A DNA stretch of 52,012 bases from Bacteroides sp. (GTDB lineage: Bacteria; Bacteroidota; Bacteroidia; Bacteroidales; Muribaculaceae), in the NCBI GenBank assembly GCA_014801955.1, contig JAAVDE010000018.1:1-52012 (forward strand), given 5' to 3'. The translations under genes and the position numbers were made by a program. Shown here in pieces: positions 1-9,451 of the stretch; position 1 is the first letter of the stretch; each line of letters opens with the position of its first letter. The notes below the pieces were generated by a model that worked only from the letters and a program-made list of their open reading frames with translations, ran no database searches and had not been told where the DNA came from.

Positions 1-108
1 AGGTAATAAAAACTGACCTGACTTCCATAAGATCTCGGTTAAAATTTATACGCCTCTCTTGGCTTTTTTAAGATAAATTTTCCACTCTCTTATTTGGCCA
101 CTGCAAAC

Positions 109-522
109 TTAGAGCTTTTTAAGGTTATAGTCGCGCACTCTCAGGCGAAAATCGCTGATTCTAACCCGGAGAACGAAATCGGAATTAGCGCTCGACCCGA
201 CTTTCAGACCCATGCCCGTGGCATAGCTGTCGAGATACTGCTCGGCGCTCTGAATCAGCGAATAGTCCATGTAGACCTGCGGGAAATCAGCGGCCTCCTT
301 GCTCGGCAGGTCGTTGGTGTTGACAATAGCGTCGGAGCGCACGTCGCTGCTAACGTTAATGCGAACGCCATAGTCAAGGTTGCCGTAGCGTTGCGAAACG
401 TTGGCATAAGTTGGCAGATCAAGATTTATTCTCGCCGGCTCTACCTTCTTTTTAGCATCAGCGGCAGGTGTAGTAACCAATAAAGCCAGCACCAGAGCGA
501 ATAATTTACCTTTTGTTTTCAT
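109..522 (-). CDS. Secreted protein of unknown function, possibly truncated
   Basis: A 137-residue protein with a clear N-terminal signal peptide (Lys-rich start, hydrophobic run to about residue 20, then a lysine-rich stretch). No lipobox Cys is visible. I do not recognise the family. The last 30 residues (SANSDFVLRVRISDFRLRVR) resemble the middle of the next upstream gene (SADIRMNIELKNFEISIS), and the reading frame stops soon after, at a run of five A on the coding strand. The gene could therefore be a shortened paralogue of the N-terminal half of its neighbour, or carry a frameshift at that run. It is the last gene of a three-gene set and overlaps the upstream gene by one base, so the two are almost certainly co-transcribed. 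Confidence is good that it is coded and low for any function. Confidence 0.65.
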   Translation of the reverse strand: MKTKGKLFALVLALLVTTPAADAKKKVEPARINLDLPTYANVSQRYGNLDYGVRINVSSDVRSDAIVNTNDLPSKEAADFPQVYMDYSLIQSAEQYLDSYATGMGLKVGSSANSDFVLRVRISDFRLRVRDYNLKKL

Positions 523-1469
523 TATTCATCTTTTATGAGGTTGAACTTGGCTGAGATTTCTTTTTGGTCGATGGCCTGGCGCAGATTGAAGCGCTTGCGC
601 TGGGTCAGATAGCCCGGCTTTTCGCATGAAACCTCTATCTGAACATTGCCTGAATTATTGTAGGTCAATCCCTTGATGTCGAACGATTCGGTCGACTCAT
701 AGGGCGTAGTGCCAACGAAGTTCGAGTTGGTGTTGGCCACGTCGGGAGTCGACGAAATCACGCGCCACGAAACATCGGCACCCTGCGGAGTTGATAGAAT
801 ATACCAGCGGATAACTGAATGCTCCAGCGCCGTGTCACCGGCTCCGCTAACCTGCGCGTTCTTCTCCTGCTTCGGAGATTTGGCAACTCGCAAACAATCA
901 GCAATCTTATCCCAGTTAATCTTGCGCAAGGCTTCAATATAGGCGCGACTCATGCCTTCACCCATTGCTTTCTCAAATTTTTCAGCTAAACCCAAACGCG
1001 GAATGGGCATACTAACATTGCCATTCGATGTACGAGTTGTAACTATAGATTCACCCGCCTCATTTACCACCGAATATGCAATTCTTACCGTGCAGTCATA
1101 ATGTTTTTTGTCATCGCTTATAGATATTTCAAAATTCTTTAATTCGATATTCATACGAATATCAGCTGAGTACGCAATATCAAAGCGCATCTGGCGCATA
1201 TATTCATCAGTTGCATCATTTGCAAAATTCGCAATAGATGGAACAAAGTTAACAGTCCTTCCAACAAGGTCATAATCATTCAAGACTGATGCCGACGTTA
1301 CCGAGACATTGATTGGTTTATCCAAATCATTATAAGAACGAACCGAGATATCCGTAGGCAAAGAAAGGGGTACACTAATAGGAGGAAGCTTTATGCTGCC
1401 GCAGGAGCTGAGCGTCAGGGCCAGTGCACACAGCGAACCGACCATGACCGAGAAAATATTCTTTGTCAT
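522..1469 (-). CDS. Lipoprotein with C-terminal PEGA-like domain
   Basis: A 315-residue predicted lipoprotein. The hydrophobic N-terminus ends in LSSC, a type II signal peptidase site, so the mature protein is expected to be lipid-anchored. Residues about 30-205 form a region of alternating beta-type sequence that I do not recognise. Residues about 215-315 (from WYILSTPQGADVSWR, with FVGTTPYE and CEKPGYLTQRKRF) read like a PEGA-type beta-sandwich, a module common in envelope lipoproteins. It lies 3 bases after the upstream lipoprotein gene and overlaps the downstream gene by one base, which indicates an operon. The exact role is unknown. Two lipoproteins and a secreted protein together suggest an envelope-associated complex, but that is inference. 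Confidence 0.75.
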   Translation of the reverse strand: MTKNIFSVMVGSLCALALTLSSCGSIKLPPISVPLSLPTDISVRSYNDLDKPINVSVTSASVLNDYDLVGRTVNFVPSIANFANDATDEYMRQMRFDIAYSADIRMNIELKNFEISISDDKKHYDCTVRIAYSVVNEAGESIVTTRTSNGNVSMPIPRLGLAEKFEKAMGEGMSRAYIEALRKINWDKIADCLRVAKSPKQEKNAQVSGAGDTALEHSVIRWYILSTPQGADVSWRVISSTPDVANTNSNFVGTTPYESTESFDIKGLTYNNSGNVQIEVSCEKPGYLTQRKRFNLRQAIDQKEISAKFNLIKDE

Positions 1470-1472
1470 AGG

Positions 1473-2015
1473 TTACTTGGCTGTGGGGTGGATTTTTACG
1501 ATTTTGGCGGTAACGGAAGCCTGATATTCTACTTTGTTGTTGCCGGCATTTGAGGCACGGGTGGTAACAATCGGTTCCAGAACGCCGTCGGCACCATAGT
1601 CCTTAACAGTTTCGATGAGACGGGCTATGGCTACGCGGCGGGCAAATTCCTCTGCCTCAGGCATCTCTTCAGGGCTCGCTGCATCAGATTGCAGGTAGCC
1701 GAAGGTGGCAGTGCCGCTGAATTTGCGCAAACTCCAACCTATCTTTTTGTCGTAAGAGAAATAGTACGAAAAATCACCGTCACCGCTGGTAATTGTAAGT
1801 GCTGTGCCGCTATATTTTGCGGTAACTGAGGCCGTTTCGGTAACGGAAGCGAGAATATCATAGTCGCCCTTGACCAGATTCAGCGCGGCTGCCGGAATGG
1901 CATCGGCGGTACTGACGGCGTGAGGAACAACAAGATTGCGAACGCCGCTACATGATGAAAATGAAAAAGCGATAGTTGCTGCAGCTATGGCTGCCATAAG
2001 TTTTGATTTGCCCAT
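1473..2015 (-). CDS. Lipoprotein of unknown function
   Basis: A 180-residue predicted lipoprotein: signal peptide with AFSFSSC as the lipobox, mature part rich in Thr, Ala and Val. The sequence mid-protein (VTETASVTAKYSG, SYYFSYDKKIGW) suggests a small beta-rich domain, and the C-terminal part (EFARRVAIARLIETVKDYGADGVLEP) looks like the alpha-beta unit seen in envelope lipoproteins that build a name-like 'reader' domain, but I cannot name the family. It is the first gene of the set 2015-109 and its start is 18 bases from a low-GC leader carrying a long inverted repeat (2114-2239). Start chosen at the only Met preceding the signal peptide. Confidence 0.7.
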   Translation of the reverse strand: MGKSKLMAAIAAATIAFSFSSCSGVRNLVVPHAVSTADAIPAAALNLVKGDYDILASVTETASVTAKYSGTALTITSGDGDFSYYFSYDKKIGWSLRKFSGTATFGYLQSDAASPEEMPEAEEFARRVAIARLIETVKDYGADGVLEPIVTTRASNAGNNKVEYQASVTAKIVKIHPTAK

Positions 2016-2444
2016 TTTTGGTGTAAAGTAAAAATGTGAATTATTGGTTTAAGTACTTGCGAGTCCTTAATGCCTTAAAATGGACAAACAAAAAAGCGAG
2101 GACTCATACTTTGTTTGTTTTCCGAGGTATCGCCAAACACCTTTGCAGTCAAACGAGTAAAAGCCCACGCTTATGCGTGAGCATTAACTTTTACTTCTTG
2201 ACTGCTTCTCTTAAATTTGGCGATTTTCGGGAAACAAGAATAAAGCTAACACTTTTTATGTTAATATGTCCTTATAAAATAGGAATTTATTTCATTGGCA
2301 GAAATGGTTTTGTTTGTTGGGAATTAGGATTATCAGCGCAAAGTTACAAAAAATTGGTTGTTTCGCCAAATTCTGCCGGAGGTTGAATTTATAAATTCTG
2401 GGGTGGGATACAATAAATTGGCGGGGGCGGCGTTTAGGTTATAT
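2016..2444. other. Intergenic leader region between divergent operons
   Basis: About 430 bases between the lipoprotein set (minus) and porV (plus), much richer in A and T than the flanking porV coding region. It holds the long inverted repeat described separately (2114-2239) and a run AAACAAAAAAGCG at 2086-2098. A 116-codon open frame on the plus strand crosses it but has no family resemblance, ignores the inverted repeat, and is best treated as chance. No tRNA or other known RNA was recognised. Confidence 0.5.
2114..2239 (-). repeat. Long nested inverted repeat (structured leader candidate)
   Basis: Three nested stems can be read directly. Outer arms: TTGTTTTCCGA then ATCGCCAAA (about 2116-2137) against TTTGGCGAT then TCGGGAAACAA (about 2217-2237). 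Middle arms: GCAGTCAA..AGTAAAAG (2145-2163) against CTTTTACTT..TTGACTGC (2189-2206). Inner hairpin: CACGC-TTAT-GCGTG (about 2166-2179). Mismatches are confined to short bulges. Whether it acts as RNA (a leader of the minus-strand lipoprotein genes) or as DNA is not known. Confidence 0.6.
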
Positions 2445-3644
2445 ATGGTACGCAAAATTTCATTCGCAATCATTCTGATGCTCGGCGCCTCGCTCGGCGT
2501 CGCTGCGTCTGACTATACTGAAGCCAGCCGCTATAATCCGCTGCAAACCGGCGTGAACTCGCTCGACATCGTTCCCGATGCCCGCGGCGCCTCAATGGGC
2601 GACCTGGGCGTTGCGTCTGACCCCGACTGCAATTCGCAGTTCTGGAATCCGTCGAAGTATGCGTTTGCTTATTCGTCGGCCGGAGTGTCGCTCAGCTACA
2701 CCCCCTGGCTGCGCAAACTCGTTAACGATATTTTCCTGGCTAATGTTGCCGGTTACTGGAAGATCGGCTCCGGCGATAATCAGGCCGTGTCGGCGTCGCT
2801 GCGCTATTTTTCGCTCGGCGAGGTTACCTCGGGTGGCGGCGAGGGTTCGCCGCTGATGAGCCTCAATCCCTATGAAATGGCTTTTGACCTGGGCTATAGC
2901 CGCAAGCTGTCGGAAAAATTCTCGATGGGCGTTGCTTTCCGCTATATCTATTCCGACCTCGGTTTCCCCGAGAGTGAATCGGAGCAGCAGACCGTTGGCG
3001 CCAGCGCTTTTGCTGCCGACATCGGCGGTTACTACACGACCTATCCGATGATTGGCCGCAATGAATGTCAGTGGAGCCTGGGTTTCAACCTGTCGAACAT
3101 CGGTTCGAAGGTCAATTATGACCACGGCGCCAACCCCGCCTTCCTTCCCGCCCAGCTGCGCCTGGGAACTTCGTTTACCTTCCCGCTGGCCGACTATCAT
3201 CTGCTGTCGCTCAACCTGGACCTGTCGAAGATTCTTGTGCCCGCAATGCCGCGCGAGAACGATTACGACATGAACGACCCCGAGCAGGCCCAGCAGCATA
3301 TCGACGACCTGGAGGCCTGGCGAAACATGTCGTCCATCTCCGGCATTTTTAAGAGCTTCCACGACGGCGACGCCAAGGAGGAACTCGAGGAAATCCGCTT
3401 TAGTCTCGGCGCCGAATACTCCTATAACGACCAGTTCTTCGTGCGCGCCGGCTACTTCTATGAACACCCCAACAAGGGTAACCGCCAGTATCTGGGCTTC
3501 GGCGCCGGTTTCGCGCTGAAGGTCGTGCGCCTCGACGCCGCCTATATGGTTGCCACCGCCGCTTCGTCGCCGCTGGACCAGACGCTGCGTTTCTCGCTGA
3601 CCTTTGATATGGACGGCCTTAAAGATCTTTTCAAAAAACGATGA
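2445..3644 (+). CDS. porV: Type IX secretion outer-membrane protein PorV
   Basis: A 399-residue outer-membrane barrel of the PorV/LptO family. In the type IX secretion system PorV carries cargo from the SprA translocon to the PorU sortase on the cell surface. A signal peptide (residues 1-22) precedes the family's N-terminal signature ([22 protein letters not shown] and [11 protein letters not shown]), followed by repeated amphipathic beta strands ending in an aromatic-rich C-terminus ([16 protein letters not shown]). The start at 2445 places the signal peptide at the N-terminus; the longer frame would add 29 residues without family resemblance. No other type IX gene is adjacent. The next gene, ispF, overlaps by four bases (ATGA), so the two are translationally coupled. 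Confidence 0.88.
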   Translation: MVRKISFAIILMLGASLGVAASDYTEASRYNPLQTGVNSLDIVPDARGASMGDLGVASDPDCNSQFWNPSKYAFAYSSAGVSLSYTPWLRKLVNDIFLANVAGYWKIGSGDNQAVSASLRYFSLGEVTSGGGEGSPLMSLNPYEMAFDLGYSRKLSEKFSMGVAFRYIYSDLGFPESESEQQTVGASAFAADIGGYYTTYPMIGRNECQWSLGFNLSNIGSKVNYDHGANPAFLPAQLRLGTSFTFPLADYHLLSLNLDLSKILVPAMPRENDYDMNDPEQAQQHIDDLEAWRNMSSISGIFKSFHDGDAKEELEEIRFSLGAEYSYNDQFFVRAGYFYEHPNKGNRQYLGFGAGFALKVVRLDAAYMVATAASSPLDQTLRFSLTFDMDGLKDLFKKR

Positions 3645-4162
3645 ACATCAGAATTGGCAACGGATTCGACGTACACCGCTTTGCGCCTGAGCGCAAGCTG
3701 ATTCTCTGCGGCGTTGAAATTCCCTATGAGTATGGCCTGCTGGGCCATTCCGATGCCGACGTTGCGCTCCATGCCCTGGCCGACGCTCTGCTCGGCGCCG
3801 CCGCCCTGCGCGACATCGGCTATCATTTCCCCGACACTGACCCTGCCTATGCCGGCGCCGACTCGCGGCGACTGCTCCGCAGGGTCGTTGAGCTTATCGG
3901 CGAAAAGGGCTATCGCGTCGGCAACGTGGACGTGACCATCATTGCCCAGGCGCCCAAACTGCTGCCCCACATCGAGCAGATGCGCGCCAACGTCGCCGCC
4001 GACCTGGGCGTCGCTCCCGACGCCGTCAGCGTTAAGGCAACGACCACCGAGCGCCTCGGCTTCACGGGGCGCAAGGAGGGCATCGCCGCTCAGGCTTCGG
4101 CTCTAATATTAACTTCTCACTTTGCTTATGGAATCCAAGAAATTCATCCTTCAGGAAAATGA
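3641..4162 (+). CDS. ispF: 2-C-methyl-D-erythritol 2,4-cyclodiphosphate synthase IspF
   Basis: IspF converts 4-diphosphocytidyl-2-C-methyl-erythritol 2-phosphate to the 2,4-cyclodiphosphate with loss of CMP, in the MEP isoprenoid route; it is a cytosolic trimer. Family signatures are plain: GNGFDVHRF near the N-terminus (Asp and His of the metal site), [20 protein letters not shown] (second metal His and the substrate loop), [10 protein letters not shown], and [17 protein letters not shown] at the C-terminus. The enzyme normally ends shortly after the last motif, near residue 160. Here the frame runs about 14 residues further, into the next gene by 35 bases. ispE, another enzyme of the same route, is elsewhere in the window (19831-20670). 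Confidence 0.96.
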   Translation: MNIRIGNGFDVHRFAPERKLILCGVEIPYEYGLLGHSDADVALHALADALLGAAALRDIGYHFPDTDPAYAGADSRRLLRRVVELIGEKGYRVGNVDVTIIAQAPKLLPHIEQMRANVAADLGVAPDAVSVKATTTERLGFTGRKEGIAAQASALILTSHFAYGIQEIHPSGK

Positions 4163-5480
4163 TATTCCTGTTGCCTGGTATAACGTAATGGCCGAGATGC
4201 CCGTTAAGCCGCAACCCATGCTCAACCCGGCAACCCGGCAGCCTCTGACCGCCGAGGACCTTTTCCCCATCTTCACCGAAGAGGCCGCCCGCCAGGAGCT
4301 GAACTCAACCGATAAGTGGATTCCTATCCCCGACGAGGTGCGCGAAATGTATCGCATCTGGCGTCCGACGCCGCTGGTGCGCGCCCGCGGCCTTGAAAAA
4401 ACGCTCGGCACCAAGGCTCATATCTATTTCAAGAACGAGAGCGTGAGCCCCGTTGGCTCCCATAAGCTCAACTCCGCGATTCCTCAGGCCTATTATGCCA
4501 AACAGCAGGGCGTTACCAACCTGACCACCGAAACCGGCGCCGGACAGTGGGGTACGGCCCTTTCGCTCGCCGCCCGCCATTTCGGCCTCGACCTGGCCGT
4601 TTATATGGTCAAGGTGAGCTACCATCAGAAACCCTATCGCCGCTCCATCATGGAAACCTACGGCGCCGAGGTCATTGCCTCGCCGAGCATGTCGACCAAG
4701 GCCGGCCGCAAAATCATTACCGACCACCCCAACTACCAGGGTTCGCTCGGCACCGCCATATCCGAAGCCGTTGAGCTCGCAACCTCCACGCCAAACTGCA
4801 AATATGCGCTCGGCTCGGTTCTCAACCACGTTGCGCTGCACCAGACCGTTATAGGTCTCGAGGCGGAAAAGCAGATGGAGATGGCCGGCGAGATGCCCGA
4901 CGTTGTTATCGGCTGTTTCGGCGGCGGCAGCAACTTCTCGGGCATAGCCTTCCCCTTCATGCGCCATAACTTCAGCGGCGAACGCTCAACGCGCTTCATC
5001 GCCGCCGAGCCTCAATCGTGTCCGAAGCTGACGCGCGGCGTGTTTCAATATGACTTCGGCGACGAGGCCGGCTACACGCCGATGATTCCCATGTACACGC
5101 TCGGCCACAACTTTTCGCCCGCCAACATCCACGCCGGCGGCCTGCGCTATCATGGCGCCGGAGCCGTTGTCAGTCAGCTACGCTCGCAGGGCCTCATCGA
5201 CGCCGTTGACATTCCGCAGACCGAAACCTTTGCGGCGGCCCACCTCTTTGCGCAAACCGAGGGCATCATCCCCGCGCCCGAGAGCAGCCACGCCATCGCC
5301 GCCGCCATTCGCGAGGCCAAAAAGGCCAACGAAGAGGGAACGGCCCCGGTAATCCTCTTCAACCTGTCGGGCCACGGCCTCATCGACATGGCCGCCTACG
5401 ATATGTATCACCGCGGCGACATCCAGGACTATCAGGTTCCCGACTCCGAAATTGCCGCCAATACTACACCCATAATCTGA
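4128..5480 (+). CDS. trpB: Tryptophan synthase beta chain, TrpB2 type
   Basis: A 450-residue PLP enzyme of the TrpB2 branch, which condenses indole and serine to tryptophan. The PLP lysine lies in VGSHKLNSA, the glutamate-containing loop in TETGAGQWG, and the phosphate-binding glycine loop is CFGGGSN. The length and the long N-terminal extension before RPTPL are typical of TrpB2 rather than the TrpB1 partner of TrpA. No trpA or other trp gene is adjacent, which also fits TrpB2, whose members often act without a stable TrpA and whose in vivo role is debated (indole salvage is one proposal). The ATG at 4128 is preferred over an in-frame TTG at 4122. It overlaps the end of ispF by 35 bases. Confidence 0.93.
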   Translation: MESKKFILQENDIPVAWYNVMAEMPVKPQPMLNPATRQPLTAEDLFPIFTEEAARQELNSTDKWIPIPDEVREMYRIWRPTPLVRARGLEKTLGTKAHIYFKNESVSPVGSHKLNSAIPQAYYAKQQGVTNLTTETGAGQWGTALSLAARHFGLDLAVYMVKVSYHQKPYRRSIMETYGAEVIASPSMSTKAGRKIITDHPNYQGSLGTAISEAVELATSTPNCKYALGSVLNHVALHQTVIGLEAEKQMEMAGEMPDVVIGCFGGGSNFSGIAFPFMRHNFSGERSTRFIAAEPQSCPKLTRGVFQYDFGDEAGYTPMIPMYTLGHNFSPANIHAGGLRYHGAGAVVSQLRSQGLIDAVDIPQTETFAAAHLFAQTEGIIPAPESSHAIAAAIREAKKANEEGTAPVILFNLSGHGLIDMAAYDMYHRGDIQDYQVPDSEIAANTTPII

Positions 5481-5528
5481 TTTTACCGTCGCTCCGAGGC
5501 GAAAAAAGTTGTCTGAGGGTGGTTCTGG

Positions 5529-5561
5529 TTGCAGATTACTGAAAAATTTTCCGTAACTTTG
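5529..5561 (+). promoter_or_regulatory. Bacteroidota-type promoter for the GH31 gene
   Basis: TTG at 5529-5531 and TAACTTTG at 5554-5561, 22 bases apart. This matches the -33 and -7 elements of the Bacteroidota primary sigma factor, though the spacing is slightly long. The GH31 start codon follows 32 bases later. Confidence 0.6.
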
Positions 5562-5592
5562 CAACAAAATAGATTAACCATTCTCATTCATC

Positions 5593-8500
5593 ATGAAAAA
5601 ACATTTTTCCGCTTTGGCTGCGATGGCTGCCCTCTGTGCTCTGCCGGTAGCGGCCGATGTGTCCGTTAAAATGTCAGACTCGACCTCCGTTGCGGTGAAG
5701 CTCGAAGGCGATTCGGTTGAAACGGTCATTGATTTCTACGGGCCTAACGTGTTCCGTTTGTTTCGCGACCCCGCCGGCGGTGCCGTGCGCAATCCGCAGG
5801 CAACCCCTCCGGCTCAGATTCTCGTTGATTCCCCGCGCCTGAATCCCGGCCAAGTAACCGTTAATCAAGACGCCAATGGTTTGGTTATCAGCTCCTCGCG
5901 CGTTGACCTTAAACTCGATCCCGTTAGCGGCAAGTTCTCGGTGGTTGACCGCGCAACGGGCCGCACCGTTATCGAAGCACTCGAGCCGGTTGAAATTTCG
6001 CCGAAGGCTACGACTCTGAAACTCAAGGAGAACCCCGGCGAATATTTCTATGGCGGCGGCGTTCAAAACGGCCGTTTCTCCCATAAGGGCAAAGCCATCG
6101 ACATTGTGAACACCAACTCCTGGACCGACGGCGGCGTTGCCTCGCCGACGCCCTATTACTGGTCGACCGGGGGCTATGGCCTGATGTTCCACACGTTCGC
6201 GCCCGGCGTTTACGACTTCGGCGCCAAGGAGCCCGGAACCGTTGCGCTGACCCACAACACTCCCTATCTGGACCTGTTCGTGATGGTCAACGATTCGCCC
6301 GTTACGCTGCTGGGCGACTTCTATCAGCTGACCGGCAATCCGCAGATGCTTCCCAAGTTCGGTTTCTATGAGGGCCACCTCAATGCCTATAACCGCGACT
6401 ACTGGAAGGAAGACCCCAACGGCATCCTCTATGAGGACGGCAAGCGCTACAAGGAGAGCCAGAAAGACAACGGCGGCATTCGCGAAAGCCTCAACGGCGA
6501 GCTCCCCGGCAACTATCAGTTCTCGGCCCGCGCGGTTATTGACCGCTACGCCGCCCACGACATGCCCCTGGGCTGGGTGCTCCCCAACGACGGCTATGGC
6601 GCCGGCTACGGCCAGACCACTTCGCTCGACGGCAATATTCAGAACCTCAAGGAGTTCGGCGAATATGCCCGCGCCCGCGGCATTGAAATCGGCCTTTGGA
6701 CGCAGAGCGACCTCCACCCGAAAGAAGGCGTTGAACCGCTGCTGCAGCGCGACATCGTCAAGGAGGTGCGCGACGCCGGCGTCAGAGTGCTGAAAACCGA
6801 CGTCGCCTGGGTCGGCGCCGGCTATTCCTTCGGCCTCAACGGCGTTACTGACGTTGGCGAAATCATGCCGGAATATGGCAACAACGCCCGCCCTTTCATC
6901 ATTTCGCTCGACGGCTGGGCCGGCACTCAGCGCTATGCCGGCATTTGGACCGGCGACCAAACCGGCGGCCAGTGGGAATATATCCGCTTCCACATTCCAA
7001 CCTATATCGGTTCAGGCCTATCCGGCCAGCCTAACATCTGCTCTGACATGGACGGCATTTTCGGTGGTAAAGATCCGGTTATGAACACCCGCGACTACCA
7101 GTGGAAAACCTGGACTCCCATGCAGCTCAACATGGACGGCTGGGGCGCCAATCCGAAGTACCCCCACGAGTTCGGCGGCGAGTATGAAAACATTGTACGC
7201 GCCTATCTGAAGCTCAAGAGCGAGCTGCTGCCGTATGCCTACACCTACGCCCGCGAGTCGGTCGACGGCAAGCCGCTCGTCCGCGCCATGTTCCTTGACT
7301 ATCCCAACGACTATACCCACGGCGTCGCTACCAAATATCAGTTCCTCTACGGCCCTGACTTCCTCGTTGCGCCGATTTATCAGCCCACCCGTCCCGACAC
7401 TCTGGGCGGCGACGTGCGCAACAATATCTACCTGCCCGCCGGAACCTGGTATGACTACTTCTCGGGCCGCTCCTATGAGAGCGACGGAACTATCGTTCTC
7501 AATAATTTCCGCACTCCGCTGTGGAAGCTCCCCGTGCTTGTTCGCGCCGGCGCCATAATCCCGATGGCTAACCCTTCGAACAATCCTTCTGAAATCAACA
7601 CCGGCCTCCGAATCTATGAAATCTGGCCCAAGGCAGGCGTGACCGAAGCCGTTGACTATGACGACGACGGCACCACCCAGGCCTATCTCAACGACGAAGC
7701 CGTTCGCACCCGCATCAGCGCCGATCTGACCGAAAAGGGCGTGCTGACGGTCAACATCGCTCCCGCTCAGGGTACTTTTGCAGGTTTCAACTCCTCCAAG
7801 GCAACCGAGCTGCGCATTCCGGCAACCGGCGTGAAAGCCGTGTCGGCCAAGGTTGGCAAGAAATCAGTTAAGCTCCGCAAGGTCGGTTCACCCGCCGAAC
7901 TGATTGACAACAGCTGGTGCGTGGCTCCGGTGTCGCGCGTGAATGCCTATGGCGTCACGACTGCCGACGAGGAACTGCCGATGCTTCTGGTGAAAATCGG
8001 CGCAGCCGACGTTGCGTCGCAGCCCGTCAGCCTAACCGTTAAGGGCTATGAGTTCAACGCCGGTGCAGCCCTGCCCGCCGTTACGGCGTTGACGGCGCCC
8101 GCCGCCCCGGTAATGGCTATGACCGCCGACGACGTTAAGCCCTACGACCTGACCCTGCGCTGGGCTCCGATGGCCGACGCTTCGGAAATTCAGGTGCTCC
8201 ATAACGGCATGCTCTACACCAACCTGTCGGCCAACGAAGGCGAAAACACCGCCCTGTTCGAGGACCTGGTGCCCGCAACCGCCTATGACTTCAAGGTTCG
8301 CGCCCTGAATCCCGCCGGCGCCAGCGACTGGGTTGACCTGCAGCTCACAACCGCCGATAACCCGCTCGAATTTGCAATTACCGGCATAACCGCAACGTCG
8401 ACCTTCCCCGACCAGCCCGGCGCTCGCATCGGTCGCGCGTTTGACCTCAAGGATGGCAGCGAAATCTGGCACACCATCTATTCCGGCGCCGATCTGCCCG

Positions 8501-9378
8501 CCGACATTACCATTGACCTCGGCTCGTTCAACACGCTCGACCGCCTGGAGTACCTGCCTCGCGTCGACGGCGGCAACGGCACCATCCTGGCCGGCACCTG
8601 GCAGGTTTCCGAGAACGGCATCGACTGGTCCGAACCGCAGGTATTTGAATGGCAACGCTCCGGCGACACCAAGACTATCAAGTTCGGCGAAATGCTCCCG
8701 ATGCGCTACGTCCGCCTGCATGTCGACAAGGCAGTCGGCCGCTTCCTCTCGGCCCGCGAGTTCTTCGTGTTCCGTCAGCCCGGAACCCCGTCATATCTGC
8801 CCGGCGATATTAACAAAGACGGCCTCATCGACGATAACGACCTCACCTCCTATACCAACTACACCGGCCTGCGCCGCGGCGACAGCGACTTTGACTACGT
8901 CAGCATCGGCGACGTTAACCGCAACGGCCTGATTGACGCGTTCGATATTTCAAACGTTGCCGTTAAGCTCAACGGCGGCATTGAAAAGCCCGCTGCCGAA
9001 GTTGAGGGCGAGCTGGTCCTGACGCCCGATCGCAAGCGCTATGCCGCCGGCGACGTAGTGACCCTGACTCTCAGCGGCAAGGGCCTGAAGAACGTCAACG
9101 CCCTGTCGATGGCGCTTCCCTATCTGCCCGCGCAATATGAGTTCGTCGGCATCACCCTGACTCCCGAAGCCGCCAAGATGGCCAACCTGACCTATGACCG
9201 ACTCCACACGTCGGGCGACAAGGTTCTCTATCCCACTCTGGTTAACCTCGGCGAGCAGCCCCTGCTCAACGGCGACATCGATATCGCGACCATCACCTTC
9301 CGTGCGCGCCGCGCAGGCGCCTTCAGCCCGGTTGCCGAGTCGATGATTCTGGTCAGCCCCGCGCTCAACGCAAAGTAA
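5593..9378 (+). CDS. Secreted GH31 glycosidase with FN3, discoidin, dockerin and cohesin-like domains
   Basis: A 1261-residue secreted glycoside hydrolase of family 31 (alpha-glucosidase/alpha-xylosidase group). A signal peptide (to about residue 21) precedes the N-terminal beta-sandwich and the (beta/alpha)8 barrel at about 250-560. The likely nucleophile is Asp403 in VLKTDVAW and the acid/base Asp455 in WTGDQ. After the barrel's beta domains come a fibronectin type III domain (about 850-920), an F5/8 type C (CBM32-like) domain (about 930-1060), a dockerin type I module with two EF-hand-like loops (DINKDGLIDDNDL and DVNRNGLIDAFDI, about 1070-1130), and a C-terminal cohesin-like beta-sandwich (about 1135-1261). 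No type IX C-terminal sorting domain is evident. It stands alone with its own promoter and no susCD pair beside it. The substrate cannot be read from sequence. Confidence 0.92.
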   Translation: MKKHFSALAAMAALCALPVAADVSVKMSDSTSVAVKLEGDSVETVIDFYGPNVFRLFRDPAGGAVRNPQATPPAQILVDSPRLNPGQVTVNQDANGLVISSSRVDLKLDPVSGKFSVVDRATGRTVIEALEPVEISPKATTLKLKENPGEYFYGGGVQNGRFSHKGKAIDIVNTNSWTDGGVASPTPYYWSTGGYGLMFHTFAPGVYDFGAKEPGTVALTHNTPYLDLFVMVNDSPVTLLGDFYQLTGNPQMLPKFGFYEGHLNAYNRDYWKEDPNGILYEDGKRYKESQKDNGGIRESLNGELPGNYQFSARAVIDRYAAHDMPLGWVLPNDGYGAGYGQTTSLDGNIQNLKEFGEYARARGIEIGLWTQSDLHPKEGVEPLLQRDIVKEVRDAGVRVLKTDVAWVGAGYSFGLNGVTDVGEIMPEYGNNARPFIISLDGWAGTQRYAGIWTGDQTGGQWEYIRFHIPTYIGSGLSGQPNICSDMDGIFGGKDPVMNTRDYQWKTWTPMQLNMDGWGANPKYPHEFGGEYENIVRAYLKLKSELLPYAYTYARESVDGKPLVRAMFLDYPNDYTHGVATKYQFLYGPDFLVAPIYQPTRPDTLGGDVRNNIYLPAGTWYDYFSGRSYESDGTIVLNNFRTPLWKLPVLVRAGAIIPMANPSNNPSEINTGLRIYEIWPKAGVTEAVDYDDDGTTQAYLNDEAVRTRISADLTEKGVLTVNIAPAQGTFAGFNSSKATELRIPATGVKAVSAKVGKKSVKLRKVGSPAELIDNSWCVAPVSRVNAYGVTTADEELPMLLVKIGAADVASQPVSLTVKGYEFNAGAALPAVTALTAPAAPVMAMTADDVKPYDLTLRWAPMADASEIQVLHNGMLYTNLSANEGENTALFEDLVPATAYDFKVRALNPAGASDWVDLQLTTADNPLEFAITGITATSTFPDQPGARIGRAFDLKDGSEIWHTIYSGADLPADITIDLGSFNTLDRLEYLPRVDGGNGTILAGTWQVSENGIDWSEPQVFEWQRSGDTKTIKFGEMLPMRYVRLHVDKAVGRFLSAREFFVFRQPGTPSYLPGDINKDGLIDDNDLTSYTNYTGLRRGDSDFDYVSIGDVNRNGLIDAFDISNVAVKLNGGIEKPAAEVEGELVLTPDRKRYAAGDVVTLTLSGKGLKNVNALSMALPYLPAQYEFVGITLTPEAAKMANLTYDRLHTSGDKVLYPTLVNLGEQPLLNGDIDIATITFRARRAGAFSPVAESMILVSPALNAK

Positions 9379-9404
9379 CGTCCCCCTCTGATTCCATATA
9401 GCCT

Positions 9405-9430
9405 GAAAGGTGGCCGAAAGGTCACCTTTC
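9405..9430 (+). terminator. Hairpin after the GH31 gene
   Basis: GAAAGGTGGCC (9405-9415), loop GAAA, GGTCACCTTTC (9420-9430): an 11-base stem with one G-T pair, 27 bases after the GH31 stop. The following sequence is only moderately T-rich, so it is a plausible rather than certain intrinsic terminator. Confidence 0.6.
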
Positions 9431-9451
9431 TGCTATTTATATGCCCGATTA

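Noticed and set aside
2036-2386. 116-codon frame in the intergenic leader
   Set aside because: No resemblance to any family and it crosses a long inverted repeat, which better explains the region.
5674-6993. 439-codon antisense frame over the GH31 gene
   Set aside because: Same codon-bias effect; the translation is repetitive in Ala, Gly, Val and Glu, and the GH31 frame has clear catalytic motifs.
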